Assembly (NCBI RefSeq): GCF_036417845.1 | Contig: NC_089980.1 | Span: forward strand, 64,106,501 to 64,170,500 | Length of the DNA stretch: 64,000 nt | Source: Apteryx mantelli | Lineage: Eukaryota; Chordata; Aves; Apterygiformes; Apterygidae | Reading direction: 5' to 3' | Part shown: positions 1 through 13,140 of the stretch, one piece after another | Position numbering within the stretch: position 1 is the stretch's first letter | Layout of the letters: each line of letters starts with the position of its first letter | The notes under the pieces: model-generated | Told to the model about the DNA's origin: nothing | The model's database searches: none | What the model saw: the letters and a program-made list of their open reading frames with translations, nothing else | Translations under genes and position numbers: made by a program

Positions 1-3000
1 GCTCAGTGGTAAGCAGCTACTCACCTCACCAGTGCTAGCAGGTAAAAACGAATGAGTTGTGCGAATAGCTGCTCACCTGTCAGGTTTACAGTTTTGCCCT
101 TTGTCTACGTATTACAGTAAAGATTTCCAGTCAGCTGGCTTGACATTCTTTACTAATTGACCATGAAAAGATACAGATAAAGGGCAGTATGCCCAGGAAC
201 GACCACTTGGAGCATAATGAATATTGACTGAAAGAGTATATTTTGGAATATTTGGAGCTTGCTTGGATTTTTCCATAAGCACTGAGACACACTCAGTGTT
301 TGCCTTCCTGAGATCCCCACTTGCTTTACAGACATGACATCCAGCTGCAGCAGCGAAAGGAGCTCATTACACTGGCAGCTCTATAGACAAAGAGCGGAAA
401 AATTTGCCCCTGCCCCAAACCATACAGCGAATTCGGGGCTTCCACGGGTACACATTTTTAACTCAGTTTCAGAGACACAAACGGAACAAAGGAAATTAAT
501 CCTGTGTTGCTGAGGTCAATGTCCTGAAGTCTCAGGGGACAGAGGATGAGAAACGAGGGAGAAAAAAACCCGCTCTCACACCACTCTGTGCCCTGGAGGC
601 CACGTGGCCCTGGCACGGCTCTGCTCAGCCAGGCAAACCTACGCGAAAGGCCCTTTTACTTGGTCTCTCAGGAACTTGCCCTTTCCACAGCAAGGTGTTT
701 TCCCAGCAAAATGTTATCTGAGCTCCCCTGGGCACTCTTGTCAAGATCAACCCATAAGAGAGTTAATCACAGAAATTATGTGAGAGCTGCAGGGGAGGCT
801 CATCCTTCCTCTCTTTTGTATTAACTTATAGATGTTATTATGTGAAATATTATAATAGGAGAATGCATTATTTCCCCAGGAATATCTCAGATGGAAAAGT
901 AGAAGACAATATTGCTGAATTTAAGAAAAGTTGCCAGTTTTAAAATGGCCACTTGGAGGCTAAATAGCTACTCTTTGCCAAATGCAAAAGCATTGTGGCA
1001 TACTACAAAAGAACAAACATGTGGCAAGGGCAAATTGTAATCATCACAGAATGGAATATTAAAAATAGAATCTTATTCTGTGGATTTCTATATTCCCCCT
1101 ATGCCATGCATATTTTCCAGTCAGCAAGACACAGAACAAAATAAAAAATTAAGAAACAGCAGTTTATGTTTGCAACTATATGTAGGCAGCAGACTTAGAC
1201 GTGTATGTGGGCCACAGACTTTTTTATTAGGATCCCACAAACACAAGGATGTGCACAGCTAGAGCCTTTTGTTTTCACCACCTTCTTGGTGATGCTGGGA
1301 ACCTTTAGACAAATTTGCCAGCCCCTCACCTCCACCACACACACACACAACTATTTGCGTATTTTCTTCTCCTTGTGTGCTCTGCCTCACTTTCCATGCC
1401 TCTCATTTCCTTTCCAAGCTATTTTCTTCAGCTATCCCATTCTTACAAAATCAAATAGCAAACTTTCTTTGGGGTCTCTCTTGGCCTGTCTGCCCAGACA
1501 TGGAGCAGGTTGGCTCAGTGGGCAGGAAGCAGGTTGAGGTTCTGCATCATCCTCCGAAACACGCTGGGAGAAGTTTGACCAAGATTTCTTTGCCATATCT
1601 CAAACACGTTTTGTTACAGCTCTCAAAATCTTACTCATGTAAGGAGGCTCGTGCATTTTTTAAGCCTTAATCTGTCTCCCTTTTTGTGCCAGGCTGTAAC
1701 AGCTGACATTTATATAAACTCTCCTTAATGCTAATCCCTGCTGACTGATCCAGCAGCATGTCATGATGAGTAATGGATTCTGTACACTGACTTTGCTCGA
1801 TTTTTCTCCCCTTCGCTCTCTCCAAGGGGAAGACGTGCACTGTGAGAGGAGGCTAGGCTGCCAGTGCCTAAAATGCCACTACAGCAGGCACTTGACAGCT
1901 TGGGCCCAGGATATTTAAAGATCATTTATAGCTCTGAGGTGAGGTGTTGGTTTCTGCTGGGAGGCTGTTGTCAAATCTGTTCCTCTGGCACGAGGCGTTT
2001 TCCACCATAAGGGCACAGCCTGCCTGTGCAAGACAGAGCTCTCCCAGAGGCCAGACTGCAAAGGTGGAACAAACTCCCACAGCAACTGAAAAATCATCCC
2101 TCACCTTGATATCCATTTTTAGGTCACGATTTTGTATGTCCTGTTTTTCATGAATACATTTCCTGAGGGTCTGTAGCCTAGTTCAGAATTTCCCAACTGT
2201 GCAGGTACAAGCTGTTTGACGGAAGCAGATGAAGAAAGCTGGAATGGCTGTTAAAGCATGTGTCTTTCTCCTTTCCCTTTCCTTTTCCCCCAGAGCTATC
2301 ATTTTCAGAAACCCACCAGTAAACCAGAGTTTTCTATGACCGCTCTATGGCTACCAGTACTTTCCTCCTTTAAAATTTTATTTAAATGATGTGGTCATTT
2401 GTGGGAAAGAAAAAAAGAAAAAAAAAGAGGAGAAACAAAATTTTTTCATTACAAACCTATAATCTTTCTCCATTCTGAACTACACCCTTTCCTAGCAGTT
2501 TTTGAGTGTCTTATATGGAGGAGTGAGAGGGGGAAGAAAGGAACTATTTCCCACCTGGTGAGGCAGTATCCAATCATATCTCCCTTTCCCCCTTCCCTAA
2601 GATATACCTTTCTTCCCTCCAGCCTTTTTTCCTAGCAAATGTTTGCAAGCTGTTGAAAAAAAAACAGACTGCACATGCACACTTTTTTGTCTCTCCTTAC
2701 AGATTACAACCTCAGAAGGGCTAAGATGAGATCCAAAAATGCACTTCAGTTCTCTGGAGCCAGCGGTGCCAGCAGGGAGCACTTGGGCACCTTCTGTATG
2801 TCAGTGACCAGGGACAGGATTTACAACACTGCTTCATAGATGCTTTACAGAGACTAAGTTTCATAGCACAAATATCACTTGCTAACTGTAGGTATCTTAG
2901 AGGCTGATGTGAGTATACACCACTTCTCTCATTTCTTCTGAGGTAGCAGAAATGATAGCGATATCTTTTGCATAATAGCCTACTCATAAGAACCCTTGCT

Positions 3001-3349
3001 TTGGAAATGAACATCAAATCTGCAAGTCCCTTTACCAGGAGGCTATAGGATAGGCTTCAGTATGGTGGGACAAAGTCCTTTTTCCCCTCAACTTCATGCC
3101 AGAACTGCACCAGCGTGCAAAAAAGATTCAAAGTTTCATTCAGCCAAAGAAAGGGAAATCCCGATGGAGATGCTGGCTGGGTAATCTGGAGACCAGGGTG
3201 CTTGTGGTGGAGAAGGAGACAGGTATTGTGCTCCCTGCTCTCCAGGATGCTTCTGAATTGTGAGGACTCTTTAAAATAAGGTGTCTTCACGCTCTCTACA
3301 GCTCAGTGTTCAGGGCCACATCTTGGGAGATCCTGGGAACAATTTTGGG

Positions 3350-3416
3350 GTGAGGAGTGAATTGAGCCTAGGTTCCTGTTTTCTAGGCAAATGTTTTAAG
3401 CCCTGGACAATCGTAC
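3350..3416 (+). repeat. MIR-like SINE fragment (3' part)
   Basis: By eye this resembles the 3' part of MIR/CORE-SINE elements: the 'gaattgagcctaggttcctg' stretch followed by 'tttaagccctggac' matches the MIR pattern 'gaacccaggtctcctgactc...ctctaaccactggacc'. The match is diverged and short, as expected for an ancient amniote repeat. Recognition is from memory of the consensus. Confidence 0.4.
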
Positions 3417-3977
3417 AGAAGATGAGTGCTACAGCCATCACCACCTTCCCACCATCCACAACAAGTTTAAGCCAGCCACTTTGTCACGAAGTCAAGGTGC
3501 CTCCCCCGGGGTCAACGCTATGCCCTATGCCCCAGGCAGGGAGAGGTGCTTATCTGAAGCTCCCCAAGCTAGAGCAGGGAATCAGATTTGTCCCTGACCT
3601 TGTGTTTTCCTATTAGGTATCTCTAGGTGACTCCTTGTTCAGCATGCAGGTGGCATGTGGGAGCTGGGGCACTTAACACAAGCTTCTATAGCCTGGTCTG
3701 GTCCCTAAATCTTACATGGATTAATTCAGTTTTTATCTGGTAATAAAAAGAAGCTTATTAAGAACCTTCTTGCTACATGCTTTGTAGCTCTGGTATTACA
3801 ACTGCTGCAGGTCACATACCCAGAAATAAAGCTCTGTGGAGAAGAACAGGGACTGGGACAAGGAATTTGGGAGGCTTTAATCAGAAACATACTAGGACAT
3901 GTACAAGAGGATACTCATTCTTTAAAGTTACACTCCATTACCTTTGGGTGTTTTAAATATGCATTTACTCATCAGGA

Positions 3978-3980
3978 TTG

Positions 3981-4022
<42 letters not shown>

Positions 4023-4025
4023 CAA
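3978..4025. repeat. Perfect 48-bp AT palindrome around a (TA)n tract
   Basis: A TA dinucleotide run is bounded by TTGATTTA on the left and TAAATCAA on the right, so the whole 48 bp is one perfect inverted repeat. This is directly visible. Such tracts are length-polymorphic and can extrude as cruciforms. No gene function is implied. Confidence 0.9.
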
Positions 4026-7000
4026 AATAAAACAATCCACTAGAATTACATCATATGAGCTGCACAACACTAAGACTATGACTGCTTTCACTTGGTTGTT
4101 TAACCACTCACAAGCACCATTCACTACCAGCAGGATTTTTGCATCTTCAAATCTCTGCAGGACTGTCAGCTGAGTGGAGGTGTTAACTTCCATCTTTGTG
4201 CTGGTGGCCTCTGACCAGGGGCTGTGAATGAGTGGAAATCAGAGATAAGCAAGACTTAGAATAATGAATTGTTTGTGGGAATCGCATACACATTATATTT
4301 GATACTTTAATATGCCAGGAGGTTTTTTGAGGCAACACATAACAAACAGGGATGAAGGGGGAAAGTTTTTCTTAAGGAATGCAGAGGTTTAGAAGTAACC
4401 TTTTAAATATCTACACCTAAATAAAGGCTCAGAACAATGATTTCCACTTTAAAATAGAACAAAGAAAATGTAGCACTGCTGTTGGAGACATCATGTTCAG
4501 CAAAGTATTTGTAGATGAGCTTATATTTAGGTATGGGCTAAGGTTTTGTTTATTCCTATTAGCTTCATCAAGCACTTAATATTTTGTTATGCAAGTACTT
4601 AACTGAGCAGACGCTTCTCTGATGGAGAAGGTGAAGAAGGGATTAGTTGCATTCTGCCGCTCCAGTACACAAACTAGGGGAGATTAAATGAAACTCAAAA
4701 CAAAAAATAATGTGGTTCTTCATCCAGTGTATAGCAGACTTGTGGAGCTTCTTGCCAGAGGCCACTGTGACTGCATGAAGCTTACACCCAGAGGAGACAG
4801 AGCGAGCACTTGAATAGAGGTATATCATAGGTTACTAAATAGAGAGACCACAACAAGCTCTGGAAAACCCCTGAGCTAATAAATGGTCAGAGGCTGGGGG
4901 GAGTGTGGTATAGACCTACACTCGCCCTGTTCTAATTCTTCCCTTGGCACCTGCTTGCAGCCGCTCTTGGAGACAAGAGTTTGGGCTGGATGAATCCTTC
5001 ATATGACCTGGTGCAGCCACTCTTCAAGTGAACCATTCTGTGCAGGTATGACCTATGGGAAAACAATATTATTAGCCTCACATTAGAAATACAGGATCTA
5101 AGAACAGAGCTGTTAGTGATCAGTTCTCATTACTTTTCTCATTCACCACTTGACCATCCAAGTCAGATGTTCCCTGCCAGAACTCGACCGCTGAGAAGAG
5201 GTTCTTCTACTCCCTCCATTTCCCCTCCAATGCTGAAAATCAGAGCGCAGGACAAACCTAGTGCAGTCCTTTTACTGTGCAGCATTTAGAAACACCTCTC
5301 ACTAGTGACAACATATTTCTAATAAAAAGATTGTCTCAAAAAGCATTTGTGTTGGGTTAACTGTTAAAAATCTGAGTCAACATTTTATGAAATTGAACAG
5401 CAGGACAGCTGTGAGCTCCATTCTGTCAGGGTCAGGTACATACTCACACCTACCACCCACTTGTAAGCAAATGAATGAAGTTGCTCTTGGCACACAGATC
5501 AGGCACTCTTCTGGCCTAGTCTTCGGCAACAGTCATGAACACTGGGTGAAGGAGTTGTATTATAGACCATTATCAAAATGAAATAATAACCAAAGTTAAT
5601 CAGTGAACAGCTTCAACACATCTGTGCCAAAAAATAGGTAATGTAGGAGCTACATACGGAATAAAAGTAAAAACCAGCACAGATCCATTCACAGGAAACT
5701 GCTGCAGCTCTGGTATCTAGTATGTGGGTCCAAAGGGCACACCTCAAAATTTGATACTGCTGCCTGTGTGTTGAAGAGACCAAAAGATCATTCACAGCCA
5801 TTGCAAGTAGCTGAGTGTTCTTCTGGACTTGTTCTCATCCCTGAAGGAGGAGGAAACCCATTAGGAAATTGCCTGACCAGTAACTGGAAGGGGGGAAAAA
5901 ATCATTAGTTCAAATTATGTCTAGAAGGACTGATAGAAAAATCATGCAGACTTTTCAGGAGATAGACAACCAGGTGATGAGTATGACTCTGTCCGCTATG
6001 CTTTCTGCACATCTGTCAGAGGTGATCCAGAGCTGTGCAGAATCATTACACAGTTTTGTGCTTCTCCCTGCAACATTCTGGAACTGTAAAGGAAGAGATG
6101 AAAAGCAGGAGCTGTGGCACTGAAGTAGATATAATACAGCTCTGGTATTTTGCAAGTCTGGAACAAGCTGTTACTGAGATAGGGTAAGGAAGCCCATGGA
6201 GATAAAAAAGGTCACAAGGCAAAGAATTTTCCTCAAACCTTCTGTAGTATTTGAGTTTGTTTCACACAGCAGGAGAAGTAAGGGCAAAAAGCAAGCAGAA
6301 AAGTAGAACAAGAGTAAATGTGTACAGGTCGCAGAAAATCACATTCATGCATAACACAACAGAAACTGCTAAAAACTGCAGGCTTTCCCCAAGATGCTGC
6401 AGGACTCATTTGCGTTTCCTGCCATTATGTATCTGATACATACACATTCATTCTTTCAATTTGCAGTCCTGAAAACTCTGATATTTAGTAGGCCTTCTCT
6501 TCATTTTCTTTTTTTGCAGGCAGGTGTATGAACACAGGAACTTAGACAACTCTGCTGGTATTCACAATACAGTTTTCAGATACTGTATTGCAAATGAAGT
6601 GGGAGAACCGAGTTTCCATACCTATCATCACCCACTCCCTCAACAAATTAAGTGATTTCACTTTACAATCTTACACAGCTTGTTTGAATCACAGACTCAT
6701 GTAACAAACAAGTGTCCTTACCCTTTTCTAAAGGCTTACAACTCATGGTATTTGCTGGGGGCATCCTGGTTGCAGCAATACACCAACTTAGAACTTGTCT
6801 CATCAAAAGCCAAGCTGGAGAATGCAGCGAAGTGCTTAGGCACTAAATGTAAAATCTTCAACTTGAAATCCCTGGGATTATTCTTGTAGTTAAATTTCCA
6901 CAAGTGGTAAGTGCTTTGTTTAGATCAGTTTCTATCTAAAGGAGGTGTCCCTTGAGCAGAGCCTTTCTGAATGCGGAAGAAGCAGCAGCAGATCATCTGC

Positions 7001-7843
7001 CTGAATCCACTGCTAAAAAAGGGAACAAAATCTGTTGGTGTGCATAAGCATGTCTTCTGTTTGAATTTAATAACTTTTTCCAAATCATTTTTTCTCCTGT
7101 TTTCTCATATGAAAAGTAGATTAATAGCAGGTAAACATTCTGGTAACTACTGCATTTCTCATTAATGTTCATTTAACAGATTTTTTTAACAAAAAATTTA
7201 ACACCATGAACTCTGGATTTTTACAGTAGCACAAGGACATGATAGTTACAGAAACAGCTTCAAACCCAGCTATTTTTGATATTTTCCTTTGCTATCTGAG
7301 CATATCTTTTAGTCTAGAATACAAGACAGTAGTTAAGTAAAGAGAAGATAACTACACATTCTAAGCTCAATAATACCCCAATAAACATGGATGATGATGG
7401 TTATTAAAAGCACAGAAATTACCCTAGAAATATATATCATTGATATAAATTTCTGCTTTTTTTTTTTTAATCAGGATGCCATTGAAAGAGTTATAACATT
7501 ATTGTTATTCAGTAAAGCAAAATAAGAACCATGTTCACAGCTAAAATAAAGTTATTGATTTCAGTTCCATAAGCAGAAATACATGAATAGCACAGGTCAG
7601 CATTTTCCAAAGTGTACTCAAGTCATGTTCCCAGCAATCAAGAGAGACCTAATCAAATTTTTTCCTCTCAAAAATAATGATCTTGGCTGGTTTTGTTAAA
7701 TAGCTTGCCAAGTTTGCTGTTCCTGTGGATTTTGTTGTGCTTTTGATGATCATTAGGTTTTGAGATGTTTTTGTGTCTCACTGCAGCATTTTCTCAGTCA
7801 TCCAGTCCCCATATTGTGTCTACCAACTGCTGAATGAGATTTT

Positions 7844-7874
7844 TTCAAAGTGCACAGTGTTTCAAAGTGCACAG
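7844..7874. repeat. Local direct duplication, 14-bp unit
   Basis: TTCAAAGTGCACAG occurs at 7844-7857 and again at 7861-7874, a 17-bp period. It looks like a small slippage duplication. No function is suggested. Confidence 0.8.
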
Positions 7875-8934
7875 AAATAACAGTGGTAACCTAGCTGCAG
7901 AGGTCACATTGCTCTCCCCCAGGCAGCAGATCCAGCTCACACCTCACCTCCAAGCCTTTCCCCAGGTTGTTGGCCATTTCACAGCCATTCTTGGACCACA
8001 CGGCTCTGTCTGGGCTGCTTCACCTCCCTGTCCTCAGCCTACTTTGCAAGCCCTTGCTTTCTGCTCTCTTTCTTTCCATATGACCCAACACTGATGGAAG
8101 GCCAGCTGGCCACTCACTCTGTCCCATCTCGCTGCATTGCTCCTTTCTTCAAGTCACATTTTCTCCCATTCCTGCTTCTAAATCTTTCTCTGGTGCTCTA
8201 GCAGTTATCTAGTTCTCACCTTTCAAAATGTTTTGTAGTCCTTTCTGCATGAACACTACAGAAAAACACATTTATTTTACTGTACATATAATATAGCACC
8301 TACTAAAAGTTTTAATGGTTTTGGTTTGATTAAACTCTTCTTTTGATAAGGTCTTCTTTTCTTCTAATATTTAGGAAACGTAGAAGATGACAAAAACTCA
8401 GAGCAGCACTTTGCATTTTGGGTGCCCATAGCTGAGCATCTAAATTAAATAAATAAACCAAACTCAAAGCACATAAATTCTATTTTCAGCGGTGCTGAGG
8501 ACACTCAATTATGATTGCTTTCTTTAAGCTTTGAAGAACACAGAGATCCTTGAGTGCAAATTGCCATATATAGCACCAAAAAAATTAGGAAAAGTCTGCC
8601 TGAAGATGATGGCATCTGGTCATGAATCCTTATTTCCAAGTGAATAAGATATCTCAGTTGGGAAGAATGCCAGATCAGAGTCCCAGTTCTTAGAACTAGA
8701 CCATATGTTGCCTGTGCCTGCCATCACACTGCAAAACATCCCCCCTCCCCTCCCTCCAAGAAAGTTGGCAACATGGACAAGTAACTCCATATGAAATTTA
8801 AGATGATCATTTAGACCATATTAACATAGAGTTGCAAAGAACCTGAGATAGTATCTGCAGAAGTTCTCACTGGCACCCACACAGTCATTGTGGGTGGAGA
8901 CACCGAGAATAACAATTGTCCCATCCAGTCAATT

Positions 8935-9085
8935 GCTGACTGTAGACTGATTTAAGTATTATTAGCATCATTTTAAGAGACAGAATAACTCAGGTAAAGA
9001 GAGAGGAAATGATTTAATCCATTTCACCTGCAGAGTCAGTGACAGAACTGGGTGCAGGACCTGTCCTGTGTTTTCCAGGCCACCC
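8935..9085 (+). repeat. MIR-like SINE copy, diverged
   Basis: The order of motifs follows the MIR core and 3' half: 'tattattagcatcattttaagagacag', then 'aactcaggtaaagagaggaaatgattt', then 'gcagagtcagtgacagaactgggtgcaggacc'. These correspond to the MIR text 'attattatccccattttacagatg', 'gaaactgaggcacagagaggttaagt' and 'agtggcagagccgggattcgaacc'. Divergence is high, consistent with an ancient insertion. Family assignment is from memory. Confidence 0.55.
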
Positions 9086-11679
9086 ACCTCCCGGTTGGAT
9101 CCCACTGGGCCATCTAAAGCTTCTGCAAGATGGAGTTTAGCTCTCTCATTGGCTTACCTTGGACACCCACACAGTATTATTCCTCTGAATCTGGCCAGCT
9201 CTGCCAAACTTGGCGATGATCTGAGTGATGGCATTTAACAATTAACTAACTGGTGTCAAAGCCACTATTACTCACAATTAAAATTTTTCAGTTCTGGGGC
9301 TCTGCCTTTAAGCACAGGTGTTGCTTAGAAAAACATGCTAAGAGGCTATGCTTTTGCAGCAAGATATATCTTACATGTCTATCTGATGGTAAAGACTCCA
9401 TAGAGACATATGTTTGTCTAGACTTCCATTTGGGGCTGTCATTTAAGCACATTTTAAGAGCTGTCCTTCCCATTACTTCTTCTAAAGCAAAGTCTCATTG
9501 ATTCTATTTCAAAACACATCCTATATGCAAGGGACTTATTTGACTGCCAAACCACAGTGCACTGACAGCCATTTTTGTGCTCATAAAGCACCTCCTGCTA
9601 AAGTTCACTCCATGAGTTGGTTGCACAACAGAGGGTATAAAGCTGGTCTATGTTCTTGAGAACTTACCGCTCTATATTTCTTTCTTTATACCATTAAACA
9701 TCGTAGCTGCTTTTTAAACCAGTTTGGTAGCACCCCTTTAACTCGTTAGTGAACTTTAAATAACAGCCATATTTTAATCTAACATATTGATTATCTTTTC
9801 AATTGAGTTGTGGTGTTTGCTATCTCACTCCAAAATACTTTTCCCTTTGGCATTAGCTATGATTATAATGTTTATTTATATATTTCTTCCTTTTTCCAAA
9901 TACAATCCTTATACTCATTCCTTAATCTCTATGTTTATATATTTTATTGAATTTTCAGATTGGATTCATTTTCGGCATTTGATTTGTTGCAGTGACTTCA
10001 GGCTGGCTGCCCAATTCAAACATGGCTGCTTCTCTTGGATGGCAGCCTGACTGTTAATTATTTCCCTGCTGAAACTGCATTACCAGAAAACAAATTTTGT
10101 TATAATGGCATTAAGTAAAGACCACAGAAACCTGCCCAGCATTAGAAAATTTTTCTTGGCAGCTTTTTTATGCTTTTTCCTCACATCATCTAAATCAAGA
10201 ATGAGATATTTAGTATTTTATCAGCTAATGAATAAACAGGCCTTCTATTTTGCTTGATGTAAATATAACAACATCAGCATTGAAGTAATTATCAAATCAC
10301 AGACATTACCCTGCAGTCTTTGTAAATTCAATCCCAATTAAGACAATATGTTTAAGCACAAAAAGGCTGAGTAATAGAGTACTCAGGTTTATAATGTTAC
10401 GCTCCTCATTTTACTGGGTATAACAATTCTTATTTCTTTATCCTGAGACAAGTTTTGATATGTAAAAAAGGGTTAATAAAACACTCACTAGTTTATCTTT
10501 ACAAATATGACAGTTTTTACCTACAAACCCTTCCTAAACTAGTCAAGACTGGAATGAAACATCTTGGGGCAAAAGACCTGAGCAAGAGGGAAAAATATCT
10601 AACTAAGAATGAACACCCTATAGGTGTAATGTTAGCATAACTGAAAGGCGAACATGTATTTTAGTTGCTTACGTCAGAACTAGGCAGTTATGCTAATATG
10701 TGGAAGTGTCACTGCCCTTGAAAAATTTGCTTTCCTTTGTTAATTTAGCAAGAAGGTTAGTTATGAAGTAATATGGTTTGACCTTGCTGCTGGTGATGTC
10801 ATTGTTGTGTCACTGGCCATGAGAAAAAGGCTTAATTCCTTTATACTCCCACTGTTCAAAAGACTGCTTCCTTGGAACAGCCCCTTTCCCTTTAAGCTAT
10901 ATACATGTAGACAATAAAACACAAATTTATACAGTGGGATATTTTTAAAGAAATAACTGCAGAGACATTGATTTAACTCTGAGAATGTAAACATTCAGTG
11001 TTAGAGACAGTCATCTAAATCCTGTCCTCTGTTACATTAATCCAATTCCATTTTAGCTAATGGCAGCCTCATGTCCGTTATCCTTTAAGAGGTTAGGACT
11101 TGCTTGCCAAATATGGGCTTTCTTGGTAGTTATTACACTTCTAAAGATTTCTTCACAATTTCCCATTGCACAGTCCCAGTGTATTTTTTTTTAATGAATT
11201 ATATTGAGTTTGGTTTCTTTTTTAAGTCTACCATTGATATGAAAACTCTCACTGCAATTTAATGAGGAAGAATAAAAAAAGAGGCAAGGTCATGAAGTTA
11301 CAGCGTATTTCTTTGACTACTTCAAACCAAAATTTTCTTATCATTTGCAGACCAGTAAAGTCAGCATGTAATCTATAAACTAGAACTGAAAAAGTCCATC
11401 GCAGTATGTAATGGAGTAAGTCCAGCTTTTTGCCAGAAAGACTCTAATTCCTAACGTACATTTTCTGGTGTGTTGTGTATTCTTGTTTTAAACAGGAGTT
11501 TCATTACCTGTTCCTGCACAACCTATAGCTTAGCTTTTCCCTTTAGATATCTTTGCCCAAGGAGACTTGGCTGGCAGTCTCAAATTGTAATTCCACCCCA
11601 GAGCAGAGGCAGCATTTTCTATATTGTTTTGTGCAGCACACGGAACTCAGTTCACAGGTATGAGATTTTTAAAAAACTG

Positions 11680-11795
11680 TTATATACTGTTATTACAACT
11701 GCAGTCCCAGCCACATCCAGAGCTCCACTGTGCTTGGTGCTGTGCAGACAGAAAGGGAACACTGAAAGCTTACAACCTACGCAACTAGGGCAGAC
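11680..11795 (+). repeat. Ancient sauropsid/amniote interspersed repeat fragment
   Basis: The text 'gagctccactgtgcttggtgctgtgcagaca...gaaagcttacaacctacg' strongly resembles a dispersed repeat common in turtle and crocodilian genomes ('gccccattgtgctaggtgctgtacaaacacagaac...aaagagcttacaatctaa'). The order and spacing of the blocks agree, with the expected divergence for birds. I cannot name the family with certainty. Confidence 0.5.
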
Positions 11796-13110
11796 AACAA
11801 GTGCCAAAGGGACCAAAAGCCAAAGTGTGAAATAACAAATACGGAGTAAGAGAAAAAAGTATCTACCAATCCTGCCAGCCAACCCAGTCTCCTTTCCACC
11901 AGACTGCACTGCCTACCTGAAAATCTCACTCAGGTGATTTTTATTAGCCACTTTCTGATGTCAAAAGGAAAAATACTCATGAAACCACACTGCTCAAATC
12001 CCAAGTCATCCCATACAGGTCTGTTTGTTACAAAATTATGCATAAGAGCTAAGAGTGCTTAGCATCTTCACGTGCGTAGCCCTGGGAAAAAATATATTTT
12101 ATTGTTTGGCCTAATAATGACATTGAGATATTCTAAGCACCTGGAATTATAAATGGTCTCATTCTATTTAGCAAATTCTACTTTCTTCTTCAGTTTAACA
12201 AAGGTAAAAACCTGCTATAACAGGCAGGGAATACCACTATGCTCTTACTAACAGAAAACAATTTCCCCCAACTGATATGTTTCAATGATGTTATCAAAAT
12301 ATTTGCATTTAGTTCCCCTTAGTGGGTGCGTGTATTAATCTGGCTTCTTGGGTACACTTTAAAACAACTGCTACTGTTCACCTGTTTCTAATTCTCTCTA
12401 TAGGCCTTATTCTGCTCTAAATATTTTAGGATTTTTATGACTAGACTAGCAAGGAAATATTCAAGTATATAAACTACAGAAATGTCCTCATCCTTCCCTC
12501 AAAATTGCATAAATAGTCTAGAATGTGGAAATAGCTAATGATCCAAGCAGCATAAGAAAATATTACAAATTAGAATTCTAATAGATAAGCTTTAGATGCA
12601 GGCTTATCATGTAATTATACAGTTGGAAAAAATGGAATATTTTTATATGGTTGCTTTTTCTAGCCTAGCCTCTTGCAATAATTTCTTTAGCATTTAAATT
12701 CCCGATGCTTTCTAGTTGCATCAGACAGGGCTTTGAATGAATGTTACTTGACAGGGTGGCCTTCAATGAGGAAGGCAAGAAGGTGGCAATGAGAAAAATA
12801 TGTATACCAAAAATAGGTACAAAGGGACCACAAGCCATGGGAATTCTTTGCATTCTTTGCTAACACGTTGTTGGCAAGGTTTTTTTAATATATATTTCAT
12901 CAGCTAATACAATCTGTATATGATAAAGCCCCCAGCAGCCTAGCAGACAAGAAAACTAAAATGACAATAAACAGTGAAGTAACAACCCTGTGTTAAGGCT
13001 CCCTTGGATTTGTGGCTTCTACAACATCTGAATTCCTGCCCTACAAGAGACGGAGCAACAGTCTGCTTCTGTTGCCAATAAGATCAGAATTAGCTGTTAT
13101 GGCACAGCTG

Positions 13111-13140
13111 TACTTACTTAGTCATATACTTACTTAGTCA
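13111..13140. repeat. Direct duplication of a 14-bp unit
   Basis: TACTTACTTAGTCA is present at 13111-13124 and again at 13127-13140, separated by two bases. It is a perfect tandem-like duplication with no evident role. Confidence 0.85.

Larger units (their letters stand above)
1..8934. other. Intergenic DNA downstream of EPM2A, part 1
   Basis: No gene is recognisable. All open frames are short (at most 111 codons), none resembles a known protein family, and none is bounded by convincing splice sites. The stretch is ordinary AT-rich vertebrate DNA with a short CA run near 1334-1349, a MIR-like fragment at 3350-3416, an AT palindrome at 3978-4025 and a small duplication at 7844-7874. It lies 3' of the laforin gene on the minus strand. 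In human the interval downstream of EPM2A towards UTRN is gene-poor, which fits, but synteny here is inference. Confidence 0.7.

Noticed and set aside
3972..4193. 73-codon minus-strand frame ending in Ile-Tyr repeats
   Set aside because: The repeats are translation of the TA dinucleotide tract; not a gene.
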